From assembly GCA_011391075.1 (NCBI GenBank), contig JAABRF010000005.1:1-64000 (forward strand): a DNA stretch of 64,000 nt, written 5' to 3'. Below, one piece after another: positions 9,328 to 19,300 of the stretch. The translations under genes were made by a program, and so were the position numbers. Origin of the DNA: Flavobacteriia bacterium (lineage in GTDB: Bacteria; Bacteroidota; Bacteroidia; Flavobacteriales; Flavobacteriaceae). The notes below the pieces were generated by a model that searched no databases, was not told where the DNA came from, and saw nothing but the letters and a program-made list of their open reading frames with translations. Positions within the stretch are counted from its first letter, which is position 1. Every line of letters starts with the position of its first letter.

Positions 9328-10155
9328 ATGAAGCGCATATTAGTTCCTATAGATTTTTCCGAACAAGCGGAACACGCTATGAAAACTGCAGCCCAAATAG
9401 CCCGAAAATCAGGTGGAAAAATTTTCTTATTACACATGTTAAATTTACCATCCGATCAAACCGATATGGATCCATCTGCAGATGCCAGTAGCCCTGCGAA
9501 AATGTTATATCTCAGTAAAATTCATGAAAAATTTGAAGATTTGAAAGATGTTGATTACATGGAAGGAATAGCTGTTTCTGAGGAAGTTAGGTTCCATAAA
9601 ACTTTTGCCGGCATTATCAATTACAGCAAAGAATTGGATTGTGACTTAATCGTAATGGGTTCGCATGGAGCTACAGGACTTAAAGAAATGTTTATCGGTT
9701 CAAATACTGAAAAAGTAGTGAGAAATTCAGACATTCCTGTTCTTGTAGTCAAAAAAGGAGTTGATATTCAAGAATGTAAGAAATTTGTTTTCGCTTCCGA
9801 TTTTTCAGAAGAAGTAAAACCTTCTTTTGGTAGATTTATCAAATTTGCATCCAAATTTAATGGAGAGATTGATTTACTTTTTGTAAATACCGTTCACAAT
9901 TTTGAATCAACACATGACACTAGCAAGAGAATGCATGAATTTGTAGCCAATTATGAAATGCCTAATTACACTTTAAACATTTATAATGACACTTCTGTTG
10001 AGAGAGGTATCCTAAATTTTACTAAAGATGCCAATGCAGATGTTATTGCACTCAATACACACCAGCGCAAAGGATTATCCAGTATGTTTAACGATAGCAT
10101 CAGTGAAGATTTGGTAAATCACGCTTTGAAACCGGTGATTACTTTTAAAATATAA
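9328..10155 (+). CDS. Universal stress protein, tandem UspA domains
   Basis: A 275-residue protein with two Usp domains. Domain 1 (about 1-147) begins MKRILVPIDFSEQAEHAMK and carries an intact nucleotide-binding loop, GSHGATGLKEMFIGSNTEKV (GxxGx9GS/T). Domain 2 (about 152-275) starts KKFVFASDFSEEV but has a degenerate loop (NTHQRKGLSSMFNDS), so probably only the first half binds ATP. It is cytoplasmic. Tandem Usp proteins of this length are common in Flavobacteriia. The gene stands alone, divergent from rimP and convergent with exonuclease III. Confidence 0.93.
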   Translation: MKRILVPIDFSEQAEHAMKTAAQIARKSGGKIFLLHMLNLPSDQTDMDPSADASSPAKMLYLSKIHEKFEDLKDVDYMEGIAVSEEVRFHKTFAGIINYSKELDCDLIVMGSHGATGLKEMFIGSNTEKVVRNSDIPVLVVKKGVDIQECKKFVFASDFSEEVKPSFGRFIKFASKFNGEIDLLFVNTVHNFESTHDTSKRMHEFVANYEMPNYTLNIYNDTSVERGILNFTKDANADVIALNTHQRKGLSSMFNDSISEDLVNHALKPVITFKI

Positions 10156-10173
10156 TTTGTAAAATATTTTATA

Positions 10174-10210
10174 AAAAAGAGAGAAGTTACATGGTAGCTT
10201 CTCTCTTTTT
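10174..10210. terminator. Bidirectional terminator between usp and exonuclease III
   Basis: A 17-bp stem with one G-T wobble (aaaaagagagaagttac / gtagcttctctcttttt) and a 3-nt loop, with T-rich tracts on both strands between convergent genes. Confidence 0.85.
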
Positions 10211-10223
10211 CTTTTTAAACCCA

Positions 10224-10991
10224 TCAAATGTCCAATTCTAATAATACCGGACAATGATCGGAATGTTTGGCTTCTTGTAAGATAATGGCTCTGGAAATTT
10301 TATCTTTTAAAGTTTCTGAAACCATGTGATAATCCAAACGCCAACCTTTGTTGTTGGCACGTGCATTTTGTCGGTAACTCCACCATGAATATTGTTGAAC
10401 CTCTGGATGGAGATATCTAAAACTATCGACAAAACCTGTATTGATAAATTGAGTCAACCAAGCTCGTTCAATGGGCAAAAATCCTGAAACTGTTTTTAAT
10501 CTAATTGGATCGTGAATATCAATGGGTTCGTGGCATATATTGTAATCTCCACATATAATCAAATTGGGTACTACTTTTCTCAAATTTTGTGTATAATCCA
10601 AAAATTCATCCATGTATTTCAGCTTGAATTCCAACCTCTCATCACTAGTGCCAGAAGGCAAATACATACTCATAACAGAAAAACCTTCAAAATCGGCTCT
10701 TAAATTTCTACCTTCCCGATCCATACTTGCAATTCCGGTCCCAACAACTACATTCTTAGGTTCAGTTTTGGATAAAATGGCTACACCGCTGTATCCCTTT
10801 TTCTCGGCTGGAAACCAATATTGATAGGCGTAACCCGCTTCATTGAATATTTCCTTATCCAATTGATCTTCTTGCGCTTTAATTTCTTGCAAACAAAGCA
10901 CATCAGGGTTGGCAGCTTTCAGCCAATGAATAAAATTCTTAGTTATTGCGGCTCTTACCCCATTTACATTGTACGATATAAGTCTTATCAT
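10224..10991 (-). CDS. xth: Exodeoxyribonuclease III / AP endonuclease
   Basis: A 255-residue member of the ExoIII family of EEP nucleases. The visible catalytic landmarks are the metal-binding Glu in VLCLQEIKAQ (about 36), the Asp/Asn pair in ICGDYNICHEP (about 148), the RLDYHM segment (about 218) and the terminal HSDHCPVLLEL catalytic His. It cleaves DNA at abasic sites and removes 3' blocking groups in base excision repair. It is a single-gene unit convergent with the Usp gene. Confidence 0.95.
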   Translation of the reverse strand: MIRLISYNVNGVRAAITKNFIHWLKAANPDVLCLQEIKAQEDQLDKEIFNEAGYAYQYWFPAEKKGYSGVAILSKTEPKNVVVGTGIASMDREGRNLRADFEGFSVMSMYLPSGTSDERLEFKLKYMDEFLDYTQNLRKVVPNLIICGDYNICHEPIDIHDPIRLKTVSGFLPIERAWLTQFINTGFVDSFRYLHPEVQQYSWWSYRQNARANNKGWRLDYHMVSETLKDKISRAIILQEAKHSDHCPVLLELDI

Positions 10992-11140
10992 TTAGAATCT
11001 TTGATTTTTACAAAAATAATTAATTTTTAATATAATAAGCATTTGATAAGTTTGGAATGAGAAATCAAAATTATTCAAGATGAATGGGATGTTAAAATTT
11101 AAAAAATTACATCGAAAAATGACATATATCAATCCCATTG

Positions 11141-11171
11141 TTTGGATTTTGGAATTTTTTTTGTATCATTG
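11141..11171 (+). promoter_or_regulatory. Candidate promoter of the giant-protein gene pair
   Basis: TTTG at 11141 is followed after 19 nt by TATCATTG at 11164, one mismatch from TAnnTTTG. The predicted transcript would have a leader of about 90-145 nt, depending on which ATG is used. Confidence 0.45.
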
Positions 11172-11265
11172 TAGCAGTTTTCAAAGGTAGTTTTTTACTA
11201 ATGAAATAGTCATGTACTGTTCATTGTGCCCAAAAACAAACTACGTACCCAAAATAAAATTGTAA

Positions 11266-14200
11266 ATGTACACGGCTATTGCATTTCCCTTTGAGATGCA
11301 CATAGAAACACGTGTTCCCATGAAAAAATCAGAATTCCTTTTAAAAGAAGCCAGAGAATTAGTAATCTCAAGACCTTCATTAGTTGAAAAAAAATCAAAC
11401 CGACGCCAATTTTTACGGGTTTTTGGATTGGGAGCTTTGGCTGTCAATCCGGCCATTGGAGCAGTTAAAAAAATGACCAACGAGCCATTTTTGGTTGATT
11501 TGGAAGAAAATCAACTCAAAGTTTGGCGTAATGGTGAATTGGCTTGGGAAATTTCTGACCGTTATTTTGGTTCAGATACTGCCATTTCTATTACTCAAAT
11601 TGAAAATGGATGGCAATTTCAAATTTCAAAACTAAGTTTTAAAGGTACTCAATTTACTTTCAACCTTCAAGGCTCGATTTTGCAAGCCTTATCTCAATGG
11701 TTGATAAAATTAGAAAGCCCTGAATTACAATGGAATAGTGAAATGGATTTTGTTGACTTTTTGGATGGCATCAAACCGCTTTCTGCTGAAGCCCAGATAC
11801 AATCAGAAATGCTCCAATTCCAAAATGGCGGACATGTTTCAGTCCATGGCTCTGTTCTGACTACAATCAGTCCTGATTGGAGTATGGAGTTTACAAAAGA
11901 AAAAGCCATTCAGTTGGATTTGAATGGAAAAACTTTACAAACCCATACTTTAAAAATTATACCCGGATTTGACGATACACTACCCTTTTATAACGAAAAT
12001 GCTAAGGGTAGCTTATTACAAATGTCCACTTTTACACCTTGGCAAGATTTTATATCTTCCTATACTTATAAAGGTAAATCATTGGTAACTGGCACCGAAT
12101 TAAATCCAACTTTACAAATTCTTTCAGGTGATACTGAAACCAATCATTTGCAACTCCTTTGGACGGATGGTTTGCTTCACAAAATGACTGTAAAAGGGGT
12201 ATTGAACGAATCGATCGCTTTACAAGATTATTTCTTTTTTCAAGATTTAAATGATGCAGCATCCAACTTCTATTTATCAGCTCGATTAGAGCCTAAAGGT
12301 CAATGGATTTCAAACACAATGGGTTCTTTTCAATTGACTAGAAATCAAGATATTCCCGATTTTGAAGTGTTTGGACTAGGACTAGTCGTTCAAAATCAAA
12401 TTTTGAAACCTAGATTAAAAGCATTTCATCCCAAAATGAACGGTGGATTGAGTACTACTTCCATTTTTCAAAATGCTCCTATGGTCAATATTTCAGACCA
12501 TAAAAACAATTTTGACGAACTTAAATCCCAATATTTCTTTGAACCTCCGCAAGATACAACGCGTAATAAAACTGTCATCAGAGGACGAACCAATCTCCCT
12601 ATAAAAACCGATCCAAAAACGAAAGAAGACGATAAAAAAAATGATGTCAAAGTTATTAGGGAAGTAAAAGTTGAAAAAGAAGTAGTTAATCCTAAAGAGG
12701 TTAAAATTGAGACTCAAAAAGATCTCATCATAGAAAAAATCCCGGAAATTCAAGTTGAAAATAATCGAAAAATCAACTTTATTCCTCGCCTTCCGATGAA
12801 TATCAGGATTTTGCGACCTGATGATTTGGTATGGTTGGAAGTCCAATTCAAAAATTTTAAATTTGTCAGCAGTAGAACTGGCGGAACTACTGTGGAATTA
12901 GAAGATAAAACCAAAGTTGGCACGCTTATCTATTCTTTTCCAACACAACACACCTTGGAGGAAGCCTATTTTGAAACAACTCCAATGGATACCGCTGGTA
13001 ATCAAGAAATCAAACTTCCCGCCCGACATATTCGCGCTAAAAAAAGTAGGCTGGTTTATGAATATGAAACGGGAAAACCCGGTTTTGAACTCAATATTCA
13101 CGAATTATTGGATTGGAGTAAATTTACACTCAAAGTTCACCCAAGAGCTTATATCAAATTACCGACAGTTATCACAAAACCTGTAGGAAAACCTATTACT
13201 GCCTCCAAAGCAAATTTAATAAAATCGGATAATCTAACCACTAAAAACAATTTTTATCAAACCCAAATCGTAGAGAAATCCAAATACAAAGTAGATAAAC
13301 TTTCTGTGTATGACAAAGTTGTAGTTGATGCTGTTTTACCATTGAGCATTACTCCTACCTTGGAACCTTCCTTTAATTTGAATTATTTCAAATTACCACT
13401 AAAAGTTGAACCTATTCCAGATACGCATACTTGTATCGAAGCACCGGCTTTAATGTACATCTCACCCAATCAAGTAAATGATTTTTCACACAAAATTGAT
13501 GTTGAGTATAGAGATACTGAAGAAATTCCGGTCGTTAAAACCAATACAACCCTCAAACAAGTCAAGCCTTTACAAGTAAGATTGAATCCTATTTATACCA
13601 ACAAAGGTCAGATTACAGAATTGTGGCATACTTCATTAGGAATCAAGCTTAAAAACAACAAAATTGCTTATCACGGCATGGATAAGCTGAAAACCATACG
13701 TGCTTTGTGGGCTTTTGATGCCAATAGCGATTACAAAGGTTGTGCTTTGATAGATGAACCATTCCAAGCTTCTTTGGATGCCAGCGACCGACATAAATTA
13801 GTACATACTACTTCCAATTATGAAATTCAAGGCTTTACTCCTTTTCCGGTTCCGGTTAAAAAATTAATGCTTACCGGATTGGGCTCTTATCTGGACTGGC
13901 ATGCTTTCTTTGATGTCCCAACACCAGTAGACAACCATTTGAATATCATTGAATGGGAACATTTGGCTACATTGGGTCGAGACCATTATGTAAAAGTGGT
14001 GCGAGAAGGATATTTATTCCCTGTTGGACATAGAGCAGCTTTGGTTAAAGTTACTGAAAGAAAGTTTGATGCAAGTACCAAAGCCGCTGTCAATAAAATG
14101 CGAATGTACATCGTCATTTTAGAAAAAGAAGTTTTGTATAAACGCAACGATCCCACCAATAAATTTATCAAATTTCCATTTCAAGCAGTCAAAATTGAAA

Positions 14201-16281
14201 ACGACTATACACCCAATATTAATAAACCAGAACAAATTGCGTTAAATGAAAATAATTTAAATAAAATAAAAGCCATAAAAATTGGGGTAGATTGTCCTCA
14301 AAAACCAGGTCGAAGTTCTACTTATAATTTCTACATTAATGTAAACAGCAAACCTTTCTTATTTGATATTACAGCAACTGACAAAGAAGGAAACGAACAC
14401 CGTATTCAAATGCCTTTAGCATTCGTAGAAAACTTAACCGGCCGTACTAAATCTATGGTCGAAAAGATGGCTGCAGATTACAATCCTAAGAAAAACCTCA
14501 ATGATATTCTTTTCAATGGTCAACAAGTTGCCTATGCAGATTGTTTAGTAGATGGTGACACAACTTTCGAAACGAAGAAATTGAGTTTTGGAGGTCAATA
14601 TTATGCGGCTAGCGGTGAAGGAGATTTGAAATTCCATCCAATGATGCAATCAGCCGATGTTTACATCAAAGCGGTTGATGAACTTACAGGTAAACGTGAA
14701 CCTGCTTCCATTCAATTGGAAGACGACAACAATCAAGGAATGGTATTTGCCAAAGTAAGTGGAGCCGAAGTTGATTTTAGTGGCGGAAGTGATAAATCGG
14801 GTGGATTTATGATGCCCAATATGTCTATTTCAGGTTTGAGTAAATTACAAGGGCCTATTGGAGGTAAAGTGGAAGACATGATGAACCTCAACTTTATCCC
14901 TACCGAATTTTTCAAAATTGTAGGCGATTTGCCCATGGCTAAAATCTTTGGGGTTATCGACATCATCAGTTTACTTTTGGACAAACCCAATATTGGTAGT
15001 TCTTTTCAAGATTTGATTGCTAAAATTAAAAAATTCAAAGAAGAAATCGAAAAGATAAAAGACGATATTCTATTACTTCAACAAAAAGCCAAAGAAACCG
15101 GCGAAATACTCACATCTAGTATAGAAGAAAAGAAAGCATTATTGAAGGCAAAAGCAGTGGAAATTATGAATACACTGAATAATCAGATGCCTAAAGTACC
15201 CAACCTAAAAACTTGGTTTACCACCGAAGCTTTCTTTGCTGAATACAAATGGATTCCGGAATTCAGTAGCAGTGATATCAGTTTGTTTGGAGGTTTACTC
15301 AAATTTCACGTAGATAAGCCCAAAGAAGCCCTGCAAATCACTACTACTTTTTCAAAACCATTTGACGGCTTGACTTCTGCAACCCTAGATGGAAAAGCAG
15401 AATTATCCAAATTCAACATTGAAATAAAAGATGCTCTAAAAGTAAACTTCGACTCCATGAAGTTTATCAGTGGTAGCAGTAAAAAAACAGATGTCAAAGT
15501 AGATTTAAACAAATCTAAACCCATTGAATTTGTCGGGGCCTTGAGTTTTGTAAACAACTTACAAAATCTCATTCCAAGTACCGGTTTTTCTGATGATGGT
15601 CCTTATGTAAATCTAACAATGGCAGGCGTCAAAGCCGGATTTGACATCAGTATTCCAGATGTAGAAGTTGGGGTCTTTTCTTTGTCCAATATGACTTTGG
15701 GAGCCTATATCAACTTGCCTTTTAATGGAGATGAACTCACCATGGGATTCAATTTCTGTACCCGAGAAAATCCATTTTTATTGACTGTATCAGGATTCGG
15801 TGGAGGCGGTTACTTCTTGATGATCACTACTTTGAAAGGATTGAAATCTGTAGAAGCTGCTTTTGAATTTGGAGCTTCAGTTTCCATCAATTTGGGTGTA
15901 GCTTCGGGAGGTGTAAGTATTATGGGAGGTTTCTATTTCAAATACGAAATGGTAGCTGAAAAAGAAACCATCAATTTGACAGGTTACATCCGTATCAACG
16001 GTCGATTGTCTATCCTGGGGATCATTTCTGTTTCTATGGAATTCTACTTGGCCCTCAATGCAGTTTATGAAACTGTACAATTGGGTAATGGTAGTAGCGA
16101 ATTGAAAGTAACCAAGATGGAAGGTGTTGCCACTTTGAAAGTGAAGATAGAAATTTTATTCTTTAGCAAAACTGTATCGGTTAGTGTCAGAAGAGAATTT
16201 GCAGGTGCTGATGCCGATCCAACCTTTGCTCAAATGGTATTACCTGAAGACTGGAATGAATACTGCTTAGCATTTGCCTAA
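11266..16281 (+). CDS. Giant uncharacterised protein 1 with Tat-like N-terminus (~1,650 aa)
   Basis: Up to 1,671 residues; I know no named function. The ATG at 11320 (MKKSEFLLKEAREL) is a likelier start than 11266. About 28 residues into that form is NRRQFLRVFGLGALAV, matching a Tat motif, though its hydrophobic stretch is short. The body is beta-rich with few cysteines. A Lys/Glu/Val linker lies at about 450-500. A core at about 905-930 contains RDHYVKVVREGYLFPVGHR followed by ALVKVTERKF. A predicted helical coiled-coil hairpin spans about 1248-1310 (KIKKFKEEIEKIKDDI). The C-terminal about 230 residues form a Gly-rich beta region (NPFLLTVSGFGGGGYF; SILGIISVSMEFYLAL), ending DWNEYCLAFA. No T9SS sorting domain, transmembrane segment or enzyme motif is obvious. 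The next giant gene follows after 59 bp on the same strand, so the two very likely act together. Confidence 0.9.
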   Translation: MYTAIAFPFEMHIETRVPMKKSEFLLKEARELVISRPSLVEKKSNRRQFLRVFGLGALAVNPAIGAVKKMTNEPFLVDLEENQLKVWRNGELAWEISDRYFGSDTAISITQIENGWQFQISKLSFKGTQFTFNLQGSILQALSQWLIKLESPELQWNSEMDFVDFLDGIKPLSAEAQIQSEMLQFQNGGHVSVHGSVLTTISPDWSMEFTKEKAIQLDLNGKTLQTHTLKIIPGFDDTLPFYNENAKGSLLQMSTFTPWQDFISSYTYKGKSLVTGTELNPTLQILSGDTETNHLQLLWTDGLLHKMTVKGVLNESIALQDYFFFQDLNDAASNFYLSARLEPKGQWISNTMGSFQLTRNQDIPDFEVFGLGLVVQNQILKPRLKAFHPKMNGGLSTTSIFQNAPMVNISDHKNNFDELKSQYFFEPPQDTTRNKTVIRGRTNLPIKTDPKTKEDDKKNDVKVIREVKVEKEVVNPKEVKIETQKDLIIEKIPEIQVENNRKINFIPRLPMNIRILRPDDLVWLEVQFKNFKFVSSRTGGTTVELEDKTKVGTLIYSFPTQHTLEEAYFETTPMDTAGNQEIKLPARHIRAKKSRLVYEYETGKPGFELNIHELLDWSKFTLKVHPRAYIKLPTVITKPVGKPITASKANLIKSDNLTTKNNFYQTQIVEKSKYKVDKLSVYDKVVVDAVLPLSITPTLEPSFNLNYFKLPLKVEPIPDTHTCIEAPALMYISPNQVNDFSHKIDVEYRDTEEIPVVKTNTTLKQVKPLQVRLNPIYTNKGQITELWHTSLGIKLKNNKIAYHGMDKLKTIRALWAFDANSDYKGCALIDEPFQASLDASDRHKLVHTTSNYEIQGFTPFPVPVKKLMLTGLGSYLDWHAFFDVPTPVDNHLNIIEWEHLATLGRDHYVKVVREGYLFPVGHRAALVKVTERKFDASTKAAVNKMRMYIVILEKEVLYKRNDPTNKFIKFPFQAVKIENDYTPNINKPEQIALNENNLNKIKAIKIGVDCPQKPGRSSTYNFYINVNSKPFLFDITATDKEGNEHRIQMPLAFVENLTGRTKSMVEKMAADYNPKKNLNDILFNGQQVAYADCLVDGDTTFETKKLSFGGQYYAASGEGDLKFHPMMQSADVYIKAVDELTGKREPASIQLEDDNNQGMVFAKVSGAEVDFSGGSDKSGGFMMPNMSISGLSKLQGPIGGKVEDMMNLNFIPTEFFKIVGDLPMAKIFGVIDIISLLLDKPNIGSSFQDLIAKIKKFKEEIEKIKDDILLLQQKAKETGEILTSSIEEKKALLKAKAVEIMNTLNNQMPKVPNLKTWFTTEAFFAEYKWIPEFSSSDISLFGGLLKFHVDKPKEALQITTTFSKPFDGLTSATLDGKAELSKFNIEIKDALKVNFDSMKFISGSSKKTDVKVDLNKSKPIEFVGALSFVNNLQNLIPSTGFSDDGPYVNLTMAGVKAGFDISIPDVEVGVFSLSNMTLGAYINLPFNGDELTMGFNFCTRENPFLLTVSGFGGGGYFLMITTLKGLKSVEAAFEFGASVSINLGVASGGVSIMGGFYFKYEMVAEKETINLTGYIRINGRLSILGIISVSMEFYLALNAVYETVQLGNGSSELKVTKMEGVATLKVKIEILFFSKTVSVSVRREFAGADADPTFAQMVLPEDWNEYCLAFA

Positions 16282-16303
16282 CCCAAGAGGTAAAATTTAA
16301 CCA

Positions 16304-16328
16304 AAATCGTAAATCGTAAATCGTAAAT
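16304..16328 (+). repeat. 7-bp tandem repeat (AAATCGT x3) in the giant-gene gap
   Basis: Three perfect copies of aaatcgt plus aaat lie between the two giant genes, just before the second ATG. No hairpin or other signal is evident in this 59-bp gap. Confidence 0.7.
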
Positions 16329-16340
16329 AATTTAACGGTT

Positions 16341-19300
16341 ATGTCACAAGAACTCATTTTCACCACATTACCCAACCAACGCATCAGTTTGGATGGAAAA
16401 GCATTTTTAAAATTGTCTGTCTTTTGTTCCGCTAGACTTACTTCGGCTCAAAATACTACCTTACAATCTTTTCCCGATGTATTGAGTTGGCCTGAATTAA
16501 TTGCCTCAGCCGATTATAAATTCAAATTCGGCACTTTGGAATTGGAAGCCCAATTGCTTACCAATGCAATGGATCCCGATTTCTTTGGGCATATTTTTCA
16601 CAATCAAATCAGAGTAAAATCTTACAAACAAGATAATTTTACCGAAAAAAACATTCATTCGGTTCCTATCGTGCATATCAAAGATTTTATTTTTAATAAT
16701 TATCAAAAATTGGCCATTGATAGTCCTACTAAATTGGTTACTGCCGATAAATTTATAGATTCGGCACATTTTGGAGCCATCAATAGGATCAAACTCAACG
16801 AACTAGAAATCAATAAAGTCAACAATGACACTGCCCCTAGAGCATTAAAGGTGAAAACTTTAGCAACTCAGGATGTAGCCGTTGACAAACAACTCAAAAC
16901 CGATTTACGCAAAAATAAATTCGTCAAGTTTTCAGCTAAAATGAATCCTGAAACAGATTTTGCTCAATTACGCAAGTTTCATCGTATTGACGAACAGATG
17001 AAACCTTTTAAACCTATCGTTATTCAAAAACCTGAATTTGAATTTCACGATATTATTTCCATAGCAACCAATTACCCACAAATTGCTAGAAGATTAGGTT
17101 TTATCTTGGATTTTCTAGTGCCGTTTGATGGAACTATTCCAGTTACAAATGTGGTAACACTCATCACTAATGACTTACAATTTACCAACACAGATACTGT
17201 AGTTTCTGCTCCACCAACTGCCTATCAACTCACTTCCAAAGGTTTTTATGCTGCCGACAAACCAAATTCTGTATTCAAACAAGGTTTTGTGCGCATTAAT
17301 ACGCCCGAATTTACGGTTTTACAAATGGATGCCGATGGTGCAGCAATCAAAACCCAACAAATCACCGAAAGCAAAACCAAAGAAGTGGCCGAATTCTACA
17401 AAGTTCGCTCCGATTTAAAAATGGTTATGCGCAAAGGAAAAACCAATGCTAGAGGTCAACATCGCCTCAAAGATGTGAAAAGAGCACAACCACCAGTAGA
17501 AGAAGGTTTGCCAGCCATGCGTAGTGCCGGTATTGCCATTGTTAAAAATGGAATGGCCGAACACGTTTTCAAAAAGTTTGAAATCGCCAAAACTTTACAA
17601 CCCAAATTATTGAATTTGGATTTGGCTTTAAAAATGCAACCTAAAGCCAACTTGGAATTGAGTTCCAAAAAACTCAAAGTAGCTCAAACCTTAACACCAA
17701 TGCGTCATGATCGTCTGAAAATGGCACAGATGGCGCCTATTAAACTTATTTATCCAGCCGAGACTTTGTATTCTGATGACATTGTTCAAGGCTATAGAAT
17801 GGATATTGCATATGAGGAAAACCCTAATCAATGGTTTTCTTTACATCAAAGGAAAAATGAGTACAAGTGGTATGACAATCAAAATAAAGCACACGATATT
17901 GACATTCCTGAAACAGACGAAGGATTTATTGAACTGGCAATGACCGAAAATCCCGATGATCCCAATGATGTATTTATTTCCGAAACACTTGCCCGCTGGG
18001 AAGGTTGGAGTTTGAGTGTCACACGTCCCGGATTTGCCATTAATGAAGCTGCCGATGATCCGTCACCCAACAAACGCGATTTTGTAAATACGGATAAAAA
18101 TGTGGAAATGAAAAAGTATGCATTCGATCCCAATTTGGAATTTAGAATGAATATGCAGTCCAAAAGTATCCCCGGAACTTTACCCCGATTGAGATTTGGA
18201 AAAGATTATCGGGTTAGAGTTCGGACTGTAGATTTGGCGGGCAATTCCGTGCCTTTGGATTTCCAACCTGAAACCACAACCGATAGTATTCGTACCAACA
18301 TTCGCTATATGCGCTATGAACCATTGTCTTCTCCAATTGTTTTGGTAGGAAATGAATTGAAAGATGGAGAATTTTTGGAAAGTATGGTGATCCGTAGTAA
18401 TTACGATCAAAGTGCCAATGATTATGAAAATTTGAATTTAGACGAAAAAGATTTCCCCGATTATTCCCAACGATATTTGTTGCCTCCCAAAAACAGTCAA
18501 ATGATAGCTGAAACTCATGGGAAATTTGAAAAAGCTATGGGCAATAATCCGTTGATAGCTCAACAAATCTACAAGCTGATTACCGACCATGAAGGCTTGT
18601 ACAAACGTCCTGAAAAAACGGTTGAAAAAGTATATCAACCAAATGAAGTAGAGATCATTTATCTCCCTGATCCAATGGCTGCCGGCGTTGCATTATTCGT
18701 TTCCGAAGGATTTGAACATACGCATACACAAGAATTTAGTGCCAAAATGTTTAGTTTTTTCAGTGGTGAAGAACTGTCTTCCGATAAAACAAACACAGTA
18801 GAAATTCCAGATGATTGGTACAATGCCAAACATTTGCGTATTCGCTTGGAAGAAGGTGAATTGGGAAGTAAATGGAATCCATCCGAACGTATTTTTACAG
18901 TATTTTTACCCAAAGGATATCGTACCCGCATCAAATACAGTACTTTTTGGAGAGAAGCCGATTTCAAAAAAATGTCTGCTCTTTGGCAAATGATCAAGGA
19001 AAAAAATCCAAGTAATTTGACCGAATTGGAAAAAGTAGTCAGAAATGGTCAACATTGGATGATGAGTCCACCTCGAGAATTTGAATTGGTTCATGCTGTA
19101 CAACAACCCGTAGAAATACCTGAAATTAAAAACATCATTCCCGATAGAGATTTTGGTGAAACTTTTGTGGATCTACACACCAAATTTAAAGTTCATGGAG
19201 AAAGCACCGAAAAGGTGAGTATTCAAGCCAAATGGACTGAACCTATAGATGATGGTATATCTGTAGAAATCAACGAAGCACAAGCAGGTAGAAATATGAT

